The notes beneath the pieces are model-generated. The model worked only from the letters and a program-made list of their open reading frames with translations. It ran no database searches and had not been told where the DNA came from. A program made the translations under genes and the position numbers. DNA of 6,637 nt, taken from contig JAIEQQ010000502.1 in assembly GCA_019747615.1 (NCBI GenBank), positions 1 to 6,637 on the forward strand, written 5' to 3'. This stretch comes from Phycisphaerales bacterium (GTDB lineage Bacteria > Planctomycetota > Phycisphaerae > Phycisphaerales > UBA1924). Shown piece by piece: positions 1 through 5,016 of the stretch; position 1 is the stretch's first letter, and each line of letters starts with the position of its first letter.

Positions 1-57
1 CGTTAGCGCCTGGTCTGTGGGCGGATTGAATGGGGCGATTGGAAAGATGGGCGGCAT
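1..57 (-). CDS. N-terminus of an unidentified protein, cut by window edge
   Basis: A minus-strand ATG at 55-57 is preceded by a full AGGAGG (plus-strand cctcct at 65-70) with a 7-nt spacer, one of the best ribosome binding sites in the window. The 19 visible codons stay open to the left edge and read MPPIFPIAPFNPPTDQALT. They are proline-rich, with no signal peptide or recognisable domain. The gene lies 47 nt downstream of the stop of the exported-protein gene on the same strand, so the two could be co-transcribed. Function cannot be inferred from 19 residues. The call rests on the Shine-Dalgarno and the open frame. Confidence 0.6.
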   Translation of the reverse strand, partial: MPPIFPIAPFNPPTDQALT

Positions 58-104
58 GTGGCGGCCTCCTGTTTAGTGGAAAGCTGCCAGTATACCGCCG
101 TGGG

Positions 105-983
105 TTATCTAATGGTAAGCGCGGCGTCGTATCCGGTGCGGATCGTGTCGGCACGCGCGGGCGAGCCTGCAGAAGCTGAGGCGTCGCCGGCGCTCGGCGT
201 GGCTCCGGTCGGCGAGATGCGATCGCTGATCGGCGTCGCCCCGGCGCTGGCGGCGCGAGAGCCTTGCGGATCACCGGCCCGCGGAGCTGGGAAGAGGCCG
301 AGGCGGTCGGCCGTCGTCTCGTCCATGCGTTGCTGGCGGATGCCGGTCAATCGCGAGGCGGTGATGATCGAGCGGTTGGGCGAGTCGGCCGCCTGCTGAA
401 CGCCCAGGACGGTGGGGCGGCGTGCTTCGCTGGATTGAAACTCGGAGATGGATCGCGCGGTGAGGAAGGAGTCACCGGTGGAGACGCCGCCTCGGCTTGG
501 CGTGAGGGACTGGCTGAGGCGCGGATCAAAGCCGCCGGTAGAGCGTCCGGAGGAGGCCGCGATCTGGTAGTTCAGCAGATCGCTGGAGCGGATGCCTGAG
601 CCGGCCAGGCCTGAGGCGGCGCTGTCGCGATTGAAGCGGTAGGTGGAATCTCCTGCGCTGGGGCCGCTGAACTCGTTGACCGCGCGATAGTTGATCGGCC
701 CTCGAAAGCTCTTACCGCCGCCGGCCTGGCCGGTGATGACGGCGTTGTTGAAGCGGATGATGGCGTCAACGTCTTGCCCGCGTGCGTTGGTGCCGTCACC
801 GCCGACGCGTGAGTTGGCGTCCAGCGCTCGCCCGCCGCCGAGCGCGGGTCTGCCGCCGGGTGCGGGCTGCTGGGCCATCGCCGGCGCGAGAGCAACCGAG
901 AGCCCAAGCCCCGCGGCGGCCACGATCATTGCCGCCTTGACCCCGCTGAAACCCGCACGCGTCATCATTTCACGCTCGTACAT
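105..983 (-). CDS. Exported Gly/Ser/Ala-rich protein of unknown function
   Basis: A 292-residue protein. The frame is open further upstream, but the start at 983 is chosen because GGAGG (plus-strand cctcc at 989-993) sits 5 nt before it and a clear signal peptide follows. Residues 1-9 are charged (two Arg), residues 15-34 form a hydrophobic core, and A-P-A-M-A at 33-37 is a good signal peptidase I site before QQ. The mature part has no transmembrane helix. It is rich in Gly, Ser, Ala, Arg and Asp and low in Cys, and its C-terminal 60 residues look disordered (Ala/Ser/Pro/Gly). I recognise no enzyme motif. Around residues 55-80 a segment (DAIIRFNNAVITGQAGGGKSFRG) looks more ordered. The product is probably periplasmic or secreted. 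It ends in TAA at 105-107 and is divergent from metG. Confidence 0.75.
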   Translation of the reverse strand: MYEREMMTRAGFSGVKAAMIVAAAGLGLSVALAPAMAQQPAPGGRPALGGGRALDANSRVGGDGTNARGQDVDAIIRFNNAVITGQAGGGKSFRGPINYRAVNEFSGPSAGDSTYRFNRDSAASGLAGSGIRSSDLLNYQIAASSGRSTGGFDPRLSQSLTPSRGGVSTGDSFLTARSISEFQSSEARRPTVLGVQQAADSPNRSIITASRLTGIRQQRMDETTADRLGLFPAPRAGDPQGSRAASAGATPISDRISPTGATPSAGDASASAGSPARADTIRTGYDAALTIR

Positions 984-988
984 GGCAA

Positions 989-993
989 CCTCC
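989..993 (-). promoter_or_regulatory. Shine-Dalgarno GGAGG fixing the start of the exported protein
   Basis: The minus strand reads GGAGG, then 5 nt, then ATG at 983. This argues against the longer open frame that extends to 1268, whose extra residues are Arg/Pro-rich and overlap the start of metG. Confidence 0.7.
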
Positions 994-1031
994 GTGATTC
1001 CGAACGCCGTTCCCGCGCTCCGCGCCGCACA

Positions 1032-1061
1032 CATATACAGCGAGCCATCGCCGCTACGGAA
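1032..1061 (-). promoter_or_regulatory. Candidate promoter of the exported-protein gene
   Basis: On the minus strand TATATG (plus 1032-1037) is an AT-rich island in GC-rich DNA and resembles a -10 box. An 18-nt spacer separates it from TTCCGT (plus 1056-1061), a weak -35 box. Transcription would begin near 1025 and give a leader of about 40 nt containing the GGAGG site. The -35 match is poor, so only the -10 call carries weight. Confidence 0.35.
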
Positions 1062-1158
1062 CGATACGGGCTCCGCGGGCTCGGGGGTTCGAGCCTTTGT
1101 TCGAGTCGGCGCTGATCTTGCAGGAGATCGGCACCGCCCAGCCTCCCGCCCGAGAACG

Positions 1159-1182
1159 CGATGATCCGGCCTTTGATCATCG
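1159..1182. repeat. 24-bp inverted repeat upstream of metG
   Basis: Arms CGATGATC (1159-1166) and GATCATCG (1175-1182) are perfect reverse complements separated by 8 nt. The repeat lies in the divergent intergenic region 984-1246, 64 nt before the metG start. The geometry fits an operator for a dimeric regulator, but one such repeat can arise by chance and no known box is recognised. The rest of 984-1246 shows nothing beyond the minus-strand promoter candidate and the sequence just before metG. Confidence 0.3.
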
Positions 1183-1234
1183 GCTGTTCTGACCTGCGAT
1201 CGCACGCCGCCGCTCGGTCTGTAGACCCGCCCCC

Positions 1235-1246
1235 TACCCTCACGGC
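1235..1246 (+). promoter_or_regulatory. Possible leaderless start context of metG (TACCCT-N6-ATG)
   Basis: No Shine-Dalgarno precedes the metG ATG; the 20 nt upstream are C-rich. A TANNNT-type hexamer, TACCCT, ends 6 nt before ATG, the spacing expected when a -10 box drives a leaderless mRNA. No -35 box is seen. Tentative. Confidence 0.25.
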
Positions 1247-2413
1247 ATGACGACCTGGTACGTGACAACGCCGATCTACTACGTGAATGACCGACCGCAC
1301 ATCGGGCATTGCTACACCACCACGCTCGCGGATGTCGCGGCGAGGTTCCATCGCCTGTTCGGGCGCGAGGTGCTCTTCCTCACCGGCACCGATGAGCACG
1401 CCGACAAGGTGATCGCCAAGGCGGTGGAGAACAACATCACGCCGCAGGAGTGGACCGATCGCTGCAGCGCGGAGTTCCAGAAGGCCTTCGCGATGCTGGA
1501 CATCTGCGAGGACATTTTCTATCGCACCAGCAGCCCGCACCACAAGACGCTGGCGCTGCAATACATCGCCAAGCTCCAGGCGCAGGGGGACATCTACCTG
1601 GGTGACTATGTCGGCTGGTACGACGTCTCGCAGGATGAATACCTGACCGAGACGGTCGCCAAGGAGTCGGGGTATCTCAGCCCCGTGACCAAGAAGCCGC
1701 TGGAGAAGCGCACGGAGAAGAACTACTTCTTTCGGCTGAGCAAGTACCAGGACTTCCTGCAGAACCACATCAACACCAGCACATCGTTCATCCTTCCAGA
1801 TGTCCGCCGCAACGAGATCCTCGGGCGACTCAAGCAAGGTCTGCAAGACATCCCCGTCAGCCGCGCCGTCAAGCCCGGCGAGCAGCGGGGCGATGTGCCC
1901 GACGCGTGGGGCGTGTTCATGCCCGGCGATCCGGGCCACCGGGTGTACGTGTGGATCGAGGCGCTGTGCAACTACCTGACCGCGGTGGACACTCCGGATC
2001 GCAAGCGGTTCTGGCCGCCGTCGGTGCATCTGATGGCCAAGGACATCGTGTGGTTCCACGCCGTGATCTGGCCGGCGATGCTGCACGCGCTGGGCGAGGC
2101 GACGCCGCTGACGGTGTACGCGCACTCGTATTTCATTCGCGATGGCGCGAAGATGAGCAAGTCGCTGGGCAACTTCATCGATATCGACGTGATCGGTGCG
2201 TACGTCAGCCGCTATGGCTCCGACGCGTTCCGATACTACCTGGCCACCAACGGCCCGCTGGGCAACAACGACGCGGACTTCACGCACGCCAAGTTCATTG
2301 AGGTCTTCAACGCGGACCTGGCCAACGGCATCGGCAACGCGACCAGCCGCGTGGGCAACATGATCCAGAAGTACTTTGACTCCAAGGTGCCCGATCCCAA
2401 GGGCACGCGATAA
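1247..2413 (+). CDS. metG: Methionyl-tRNA synthetase, catalytic part (ends at in-frame TAA)
   Basis: This class I aminoacyl-tRNA synthetase activates methionine with ATP and charges tRNA-Met in the cytoplasm. The 388 residues include the typical start TTPIYYVNDRPHIGH with HIGH at 18-21, the TGTDEH segment, a connective peptide with GWYDVSQDEY near 123-132, a NYFFRLSKYQ segment near 157-166, WIEALCNY at 236-243, the KDIVWFHAVIWPA segment near 265-277, and KMSKS at 302-306. The connective peptide has no cysteine knuckles, so this appears to be the zinc-free subtype. The first helix of the anticodon-binding domain follows. Asn364 and Arg368 keep the N-x3-R spacing of the E. coli anticodon-contacting residues N391 and R395. 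Translation then meets TAA at 2411-2413, while the same frame continues with perfect family similarity to 2881. The full protein would be about 544 residues, normal for MetRS without the C-terminal EMAPII-like domain. This part alone should lack most of the anticodon-binding bundle. Confidence 0.93.
   Translation: MTTWYVTTPIYYVNDRPHIGHCYTTTLADVAARFHRLFGREVLFLTGTDEHADKVIAKAVENNITPQEWTDRCSAEFQKAFAMLDICEDIFYRTSSPHHKTLALQYIAKLQAQGDIYLGDYVGWYDVSQDEYLTETVAKESGYLSPVTKKPLEKRTEKNYFFRLSKYQDFLQNHINTSTSFILPDVRRNEILGRLKQGLQDIPVSRAVKPGEQRGDVPDAWGVFMPGDPGHRVYVWIEALCNYLTAVDTPDRKRFWPPSVHLMAKDIVWFHAVIWPAMLHALGEATPLTVYAHSYFIRDGAKMSKSLGNFIDIDVIGAYVSRYGSDAFRYYLATNGPLGNNDADFTHAKFIEVFNADLANGIGNATSRVGNMIQKYFDSKVPDPKGTR
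2411..2413 (+). other. In-frame TAA interrupting metG
   Basis: Codon 389 of the metG frame is TAA, flanked by CGA before and CTC after. It falls in the loop between the first anticodon-domain helix (ending near KYF at 376-378) and the next. No frame change occurs, so a single-base substitution of a sense codon (for example CAA, GAA, TCA or TTA) would restore the gene. Confidence 0.85.
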
Positions 2414-2452
2414 CTCGCCGGCCAAGACTGGCCCTCGATCATCAGCGCCAGC

Positions 2453-2881
2453 GTGACCCGCGCGATCGCCGCGGCCGACACGATGGACCTGACCGGCGCG
2501 CTCGCCGAAGGCATCCACCTGGTCCGCAAGGTCGATGGCTATATCAACGCGACGGAACCGTTCAAGCTCGCCAAACGCATCGAAGCCGAGCCAGCGCTGC
2601 GCGATCAGCTCGGCGCGATCTTGTATCACTGCGCCGAGGCCCTGCGCGTCGCGACGCTGATCCTCTCACCGGCGATCCCCCGCGCGTGCGAGAAGCTGTG
2701 GGCGACATGGTCGTGCACAAGCTCGGCCCCCGGCGGCGCGACGCTCACTGAACGAGCCTCGTGGATGGGCGAACACTCGCTCCGCCCGGGTCAGGCGTTG
2801 AGCAAAGGCGAGGTGCTGTTCATGCGTGCAGACCCGGCGGAGGCGGCGCCGGGAAGCGGCAACGCCGGTGCTGAGGGATGA
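2453..2881 (+). CDS. metG: MetRS C-terminal anticodon-binding fragment, same frame as metG
   Basis: The coding similarity resumes directly after the TAA (LAGQDWPS) and runs to TGA at 2879-2881. The first possible restart is GTG at 2453, then ATG at 2483. Neither has a ribosome binding site, so independent expression is doubtful. The fragment carries the helical bundle expected of the MetRS anticodon domain: the VDGYINATEPFKLAK helix (the position of E. coli Trp461 is Phe here, codon 2561-2563), an ALRVATLILSPAIPRACEKLW helix pair, and the closing strand GQALSKGEVLFMRAD, equivalent to the LFPRI-type end of bacterial MetRS. A 15-residue Ala/Gly-rich tail follows. The preserved sequence means either that the nonsense change is recent or artefactual, or that the stop is read through. 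It is best read as the second half of an interrupted metG rather than a separate gene. Confidence 0.7.
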   Translation: MTRAIAAADTMDLTGALAEGIHLVRKVDGYINATEPFKLAKRIEAEPALRDQLGAILYHCAEALRVATLILSPAIPRACEKLWATWSCTSSAPGGATLTERASWMGEHSLRPGQALSKGEVLFMRADPAEAAPGSGNAGAEG

Positions 2882-2918
2882 GTGCTGAGCGAGCCCTGTT
2901 GAGACGGGCGCGTGCCTT

Positions 2919-3143
2919 AAATGCCCGAAGGGCTTTACGTTAGTAGCCGGGGCGTGGAGCGAGTCCGCGAGCGACACCCCCGGATACCGCCAGCGTGAGC
3001 ATCTGCACCCCGACGGGGTGCACGTCATGAAGCAAGCGACGTGTACCCCTTCGGGGTACAGACTTTCTCAAGGTCGCATCCCGGGGGTGTCGCTCGAAGA
3101 CTCGCTCCACACCCCGGCTACTGGCGTGCAGCCCTCCGGGCTG
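2919..3143. repeat. Inverted duplication of a three-hairpin intergenic element
   Basis: Two copies of a roughly 110-bp unit face each other. Copy A reads on the plus strand from about 2919 to 3022; copy B reads on the minus strand from 3143 to 3042. Each unit has, in order, a short hairpin (gccc-gaa-gggc at 2923-2933; cagccc-tcc-gggctg at 3129-3143), a 42-bp core (2942-2983 and 3081-3122, 39 of 42 identical after reverse complementing), and an 8-bp hairpin (tgcacccc-gac-ggggtgca at 3004-3022; tgtacccc-ttc-ggggtaca at 3042-3060). The core can itself fold, ccgggg pairing with ccccgg around a bulge. In the second hairpin a C-G pair in one copy is a T-A pair in the other, a compensatory change. 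No transposase is present. It resembles a REP/MITE-like palindromic repeat. Confidence 0.8.
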
Positions 3144-3173
3144 AAGAACTATCGAGCTGCTTCGAGTTTTCAA

Positions 3174-3213
3174 CTCTGCCACTCTGCCACTTCGCCACTC
3201 TGCCACTTCCCCC
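3174..3213. repeat. 8-bp tandem repeat (CTCTGCCA)n
   Basis: Four units of consensus CTCTGCCA (3174-3181, 3182-3189, 3190-3197 as CTTCGCCA, 3198-3205) are followed by a degenerate CTTCCCCC that ends one base before the stop of the next gene. It is a short simple-sequence repeat in the gap between metG and the DRR-motif gene. With the inverted element it accounts for most of the gene-free stretch 2882-3213. Confidence 0.75.
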
Positions 3214-3681
3214 TCACGCCGCCCGCTTGTCCCAGCCCGGGGCTCGGACGTTTGATGGTGCCGTCGGCGCTTCGGTCCAGTCTTCGCCGGAGCGGACCTT
3301 CAGCTCGCTTGGCATCGTCTTGCGATAGCCCAGCAGGCGAACGACCTCGAGCACGTCCGTCCACTGCGGGAAGGTCTTGTTGTTCTCTCGCTTGAAGGCG
3401 TCGATCGCCATCACGAAGAGGAACTGCTCGCGATTCAGCTCGCCCTCTTCAGCGCCGCGCGTGAAGTCGCTGAGCCGGCGGCCGACCCCGCGACGCCGAT
3501 CAAGCCCGAGCGTGCCGGCCTTGGCGTCGGCGGTGCTGTCGATCTCTTCTTCGAAGGCTCGTCGATCGATGCCCGAGCGACGATCGATTACGCTCTGGGT
3601 GAGTTCGGCCAGCTCGCGCAGGGCCTGATCACTGAGGGGTGCTGGCGTGGCCTTGGGCTGATGAATCGGACGCTTGCTCAT
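3214..3681 (-). CDS. Conserved-looking hypothetical protein with DRR motifs
   Basis: A 155-residue soluble protein without signal peptide or membrane helix. After a basic N-terminus it has a short helix (LSDQALRELAELTQSVI, 16-32) and two Arg-rich motifs, DRRSGIDRR (33-41) and LDRRRGVGRR (60-69). A folded-looking segment at 83-121 is rich in aromatic and hydrophobic residues (EQFLFVMAIDAFKRENN, then TFPQWTDVLEVVRLLGYRK). The tail is Pro/Ala-rich. RRSGxDRR-type motifs also occur next to PilZ and other signalling domains, but no PilZ domain is visible, so no function is assigned. The 83-121 block resembles a small helical binding module. The start at 3681 has no strong Shine-Dalgarno; GAG lies 7 nt upstream. 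It is not co-transcribed with the upstream acidic-protein gene if the terminator between them works. Confidence 0.72.
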   Translation of the reverse strand: MSKRPIHQPKATPAPLSDQALRELAELTQSVIDRRSGIDRRAFEEEIDSTADAKAGTLGLDRRRGVGRRLSDFTRGAEEGELNREQFLFVMAIDAFKRENNKTFPQWTDVLEVVRLLGYRKTMPSELKVRSGEDWTEAPTAPSNVRAPGWDKRAA

Positions 3682-3734
3682 GGCGTGCTCGCAGCGAAGG
3701 GGTGAAACATCGGGACCCGGTCGCCCGAAAATCT

Positions 3735-3767
3735 TCCCCGCGCAAAGCGACTGCGCCCGCGCGGGGA
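3735..3767 (-). terminator. Intrinsic terminator of the acidic-protein gene
   Basis: A 9-bp perfect stem, tccccgcgc (3735-3743) with gcgcgggga (3759-3767), encloses a 15-nt loop. On the minus strand the stem starts at the base after the TGA (3768-3770) and is followed by AGATTTT, a short U-tract. Position, stem strength and tail fit a Rho-independent terminator, although the T-run is only four bases. Confidence 0.6.
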
Positions 3768-4085
3768 TCAGATGTCCTCGTCACCCTCTTCATCGTCGAA
3801 CTCGTCGTCGAACTCATCGTCTTCGTCGGCATCGCCGTCGAAGCCCTCTTCCTCGTCCTCAAACTCGTCATCTTCCTCATCACCCTCAAACTCGGCACCC
3901 TCCTCAGCCTCCTCAGCATCGTCCTCAAACTCGTCTTCCTCGAAGTCGTCGCCGCCGAACTCGCTGCCCTCCTCGCCTTCCTTGCGCTTGGCATCGCTCA
4001 GCGGGTGCGCAAAGGGGAACGTCGAGTTCGGCATCAGCGTCGTCGTTCGCTCGTCGGTCGTCAGCGTGTCGTCCAGGATCAGCAT
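3768..4085 (-). CDS. Small protein with a 70-residue acidic C-terminal tail
   Basis: A 105-residue protein. The start at 4085 is chosen because GAGG (plus-strand cctc at 4092-4095) lies 6 nt upstream; longer open frame exists upstream but is Arg-rich and unlikely. A second Met at residue 18 (ATG at 4034) is an alternative. Residues 1-35 are mixed and contain NSTFPFAHPLSDAKRK. From residue 36 to the end there is no Lys or Arg; 47 of 70 residues are Asp or Glu, the rest mostly Gly, Ala and eight spaced Phe. Such tails occur in histone chaperone-like, RNA polymerase delta-like and DNA-mimic proteins, but nothing here identifies one. It is probably disordered, with the Phe residues as possible contact points. 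It is a single-gene unit with its own terminator, divergent from the membrane-protein pair. Confidence 0.7.
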   Translation of the reverse strand: MLILDDTLTTDERTTTLMPNSTFPFAHPLSDAKRKEGEEGSEFGGDDFEEDEFEDDAEEAEEGAEFEGDEEDDEFEDEEEGFDGDADEDDEFDDEFDDEEGDEDI

Positions 4086-4126
4086 GGCTCGCCTCGGTCG
4101 AAGGATCTCGCTCGACGCCGCGCTCC

Positions 4127-4147
4127 CGGGAAGAACCGTTCTTCCCG
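4127..4147. promoter_or_regulatory. 21-bp perfect palindrome upstream of the acidic-protein gene
   Basis: Ten-base arms (CGGGAAGAAC and GTTCTTCCCG) flank a single central C. The palindrome sits 42 nt before the acidic-protein ATG at 4085, where an operator overlapping the promoter would be. It could also form a hairpin with a 3-nt loop in the 5' leader. The inner GAAC/GTTC half-sites recall SOS boxes of Gram-positive bacteria, but the spacing (1 nt rather than 4) does not fit that consensus. Confidence 0.5.
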
Positions 4148-4261
4148 ACCACCCGCGCGACGCCAGACGCACACGCCCATCTCGCGACGCGTGCGCCCAA
4201 CCGTACCCACGCCGATGCACCAGTCAACACCCTTCACATTCTTCGCGCATCACCTCCCGAG

Positions 4262-4319
4262 CCACCGATCCGTCGCCAAGTCAATGTCTTCGTGCCACCG
4301 ACCTGTCCTCAGGTCAGTG
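4262..4319. repeat. Degenerate 33-bp-period direct repeat
   Basis: Two 25-bp copies (4262-4286 and 4295-4319) match at 19 of 25 positions, both beginning CCACCGA and ending GTCA-N-TG. They lie in the divergent intergenic region 4086-4404. Apart from this repeat, the palindrome at 4127-4147 and the sequence just before 4405, I see nothing else in that region. Confidence 0.45.
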
Positions 4320-4390
4320 CCCAGACCAACCCGCGCTCGGCCACCGCAACGTCCTTGGCCAGCGACGCTCGCTCCGTCCCTCGCTCCGGG

Positions 4391-4404
4391 TACGATCACT
4401 ACCC
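4391..4404 (+). promoter_or_regulatory. Possible leaderless promoter (TACGAT-N8-ATG)
   Basis: TACGAT at 4391-4396 is a good -10-like hexamer ending 8 nt before the ATG at 4405, and no Shine-Dalgarno lies between. Transcription would start at or next to the ATG. No -35 box at 16-18 nt spacing is evident. Confidence 0.35.
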
Positions 4405-5016
4405 ATGCCCGACCCCTCCGATAACTCCGACCGCTGGCAGCCCGTCGCCGCGGCTTTGGCATTCCTCCTGCCCGGTGCGGGCCACGCGTATCTCGGTCAT
4501 ACCGCACGCGGCGCGTGCGTCTTTCTCGGCGTCGGCGGCCTGTTCGGCGGCGGTCTGTTCATCGCCGGGCTGGATGCGGTGGACTCTCAACTCTTCGTCC
4601 AGAACCTCGCACGCTCGGCAATCTCGCGCGTCACCGGCACGCCCGCCAAGCCCGAGATCGTCGCCGATGGCGACTCGATCTGGTTCCTGGGCACGATGTT
4701 CGTCGGCCCCGCGGCGTTCATCGTCGACAACATCCACCAGTACCACTTCAAAGTCCGCGAGCCCAATGGCGTCCTCCGATCCGCCCGCCCGGGCGAAGGG
4801 CGCGGGCCAAATGGCGTACTTTTGCCCATCACCACGGACAGCCGCGGCGTGCGCTCGCTGGGCGGCACGCCGCCGAATCGGCGAGCCCTCGCCCGCATCG
4901 GCGAGATCGGCACGCTCTTGTGCACGATCGCCGGCATCCTGAATCTCATCGCGATCATCGATGGCGCCTACTCGCGCCGCCGCCAGCCCGCAGCGCCCGC
5001 CGGGAGCAACCCATGA
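4405..5016 (+). CDS. Polytopic membrane protein, DUF6677-like
   Basis: A 203-residue integral membrane protein. Its N-terminal block, AAALAFLLPGAGHAYLGHTARG (15-36), has the LPGxGHxYxGxxxxG pattern seen in TM2-like proteins and in the planctomycete DUF6677 family. Predicted helices are about 13-30, 36-56 (Gly-rich GVGGLFGGGLFIAG), 92-108 (WFLGTMFVGPAAFIVDN) and 168-187 (IGTLLCTIAGILNLIAIID). A loop at 118-165 contains PNGVL twice and is Arg/Gly-rich. No catalytic motif is present. The role is unknown; the paired-helix pattern suggests a structural or assembly function in the cytoplasmic membrane. The first Met after the intergenic gap is taken as the start. The frame is open upstream as a Ser-rich mirror of the acidic gene and is not coding there. 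The stop overlaps the next start by 4 nt, so the two genes are translationally coupled. The DUF assignment is from memory of the family pattern. Confidence 0.8.
   Translation: MPDPSDNSDRWQPVAAALAFLLPGAGHAYLGHTARGACVFLGVGGLFGGGLFIAGLDAVDSQLFVQNLARSAISRVTGTPAKPEIVADGDSIWFLGTMFVGPAAFIVDNIHQYHFKVREPNGVLRSARPGEGRGPNGVLLPITTDSRGVRSLGGTPPNRRALARIGEIGTLLCTIAGILNLIAIIDGAYSRRRQPAAPAGSNP

Noticed and set aside
984..1268. N-terminal extension of the exported protein
   Set aside because: The extra residues are Arg/Pro-rich, overlap the metG start, and would bury the signal peptide. GGAGG before 983 decides the shorter form.
2411..2413. Reassignment of TAA as a sense codon
   Set aside because: TAA at 105-107 ends the exported-protein gene cleanly and is followed by a new gene with its own ribosome binding site. 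TGA and TAG are also used as stops, so the standard code fits.
965..2629. 554-codon open frame on the minus strand opposite metG
   Set aside because: It mirrors metG codon by codon, is rich in Arg, Val, Leu and His as expected from a GC-rich antisense frame, has no ribosome binding site, and overlaps the signal-peptide gene in another frame.
2919..3143. Insertion sequence with terminal inverted repeats
   Set aside because: The space between the 42-bp arms is under 100 bp and encodes no transposase, and no target-site duplication is obvious at the edges.
2919..3213. CRISPR array
   Set aside because: The repeats are inverted rather than direct with spacers, only two units occur, and the 8-bp units have no spacers. 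No cas gene is present.
3018..3395. Short plus-strand frames across the repeat region
   Set aside because: They translate the hairpins and the 8-bp tandem repeat and run antisense into the DRR-motif gene; there is no ribosome binding site.
4127..4147. SOS box of the GAAC-N4-GTTC type
   Set aside because: The half-sites are separated by 1 nt, not 4, so it does not match that consensus, although another regulator could use it.
3772..4404. Ser-rich upstream extension of the DUF6677-like protein
   Set aside because: Poly-Ser/Pro sequence is simply the antisense of the Asp/Glu tail. The real protein begins at ATG 4405 before the hydrophobic helices.
3674..4942. Long plus-strand open frame rich in Arg, Pro and Ser
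   Set aside because: It is the shadow of the acidic-protein gene and of the membrane-protein gene; composition is that of an out-of-frame GC-rich translation.
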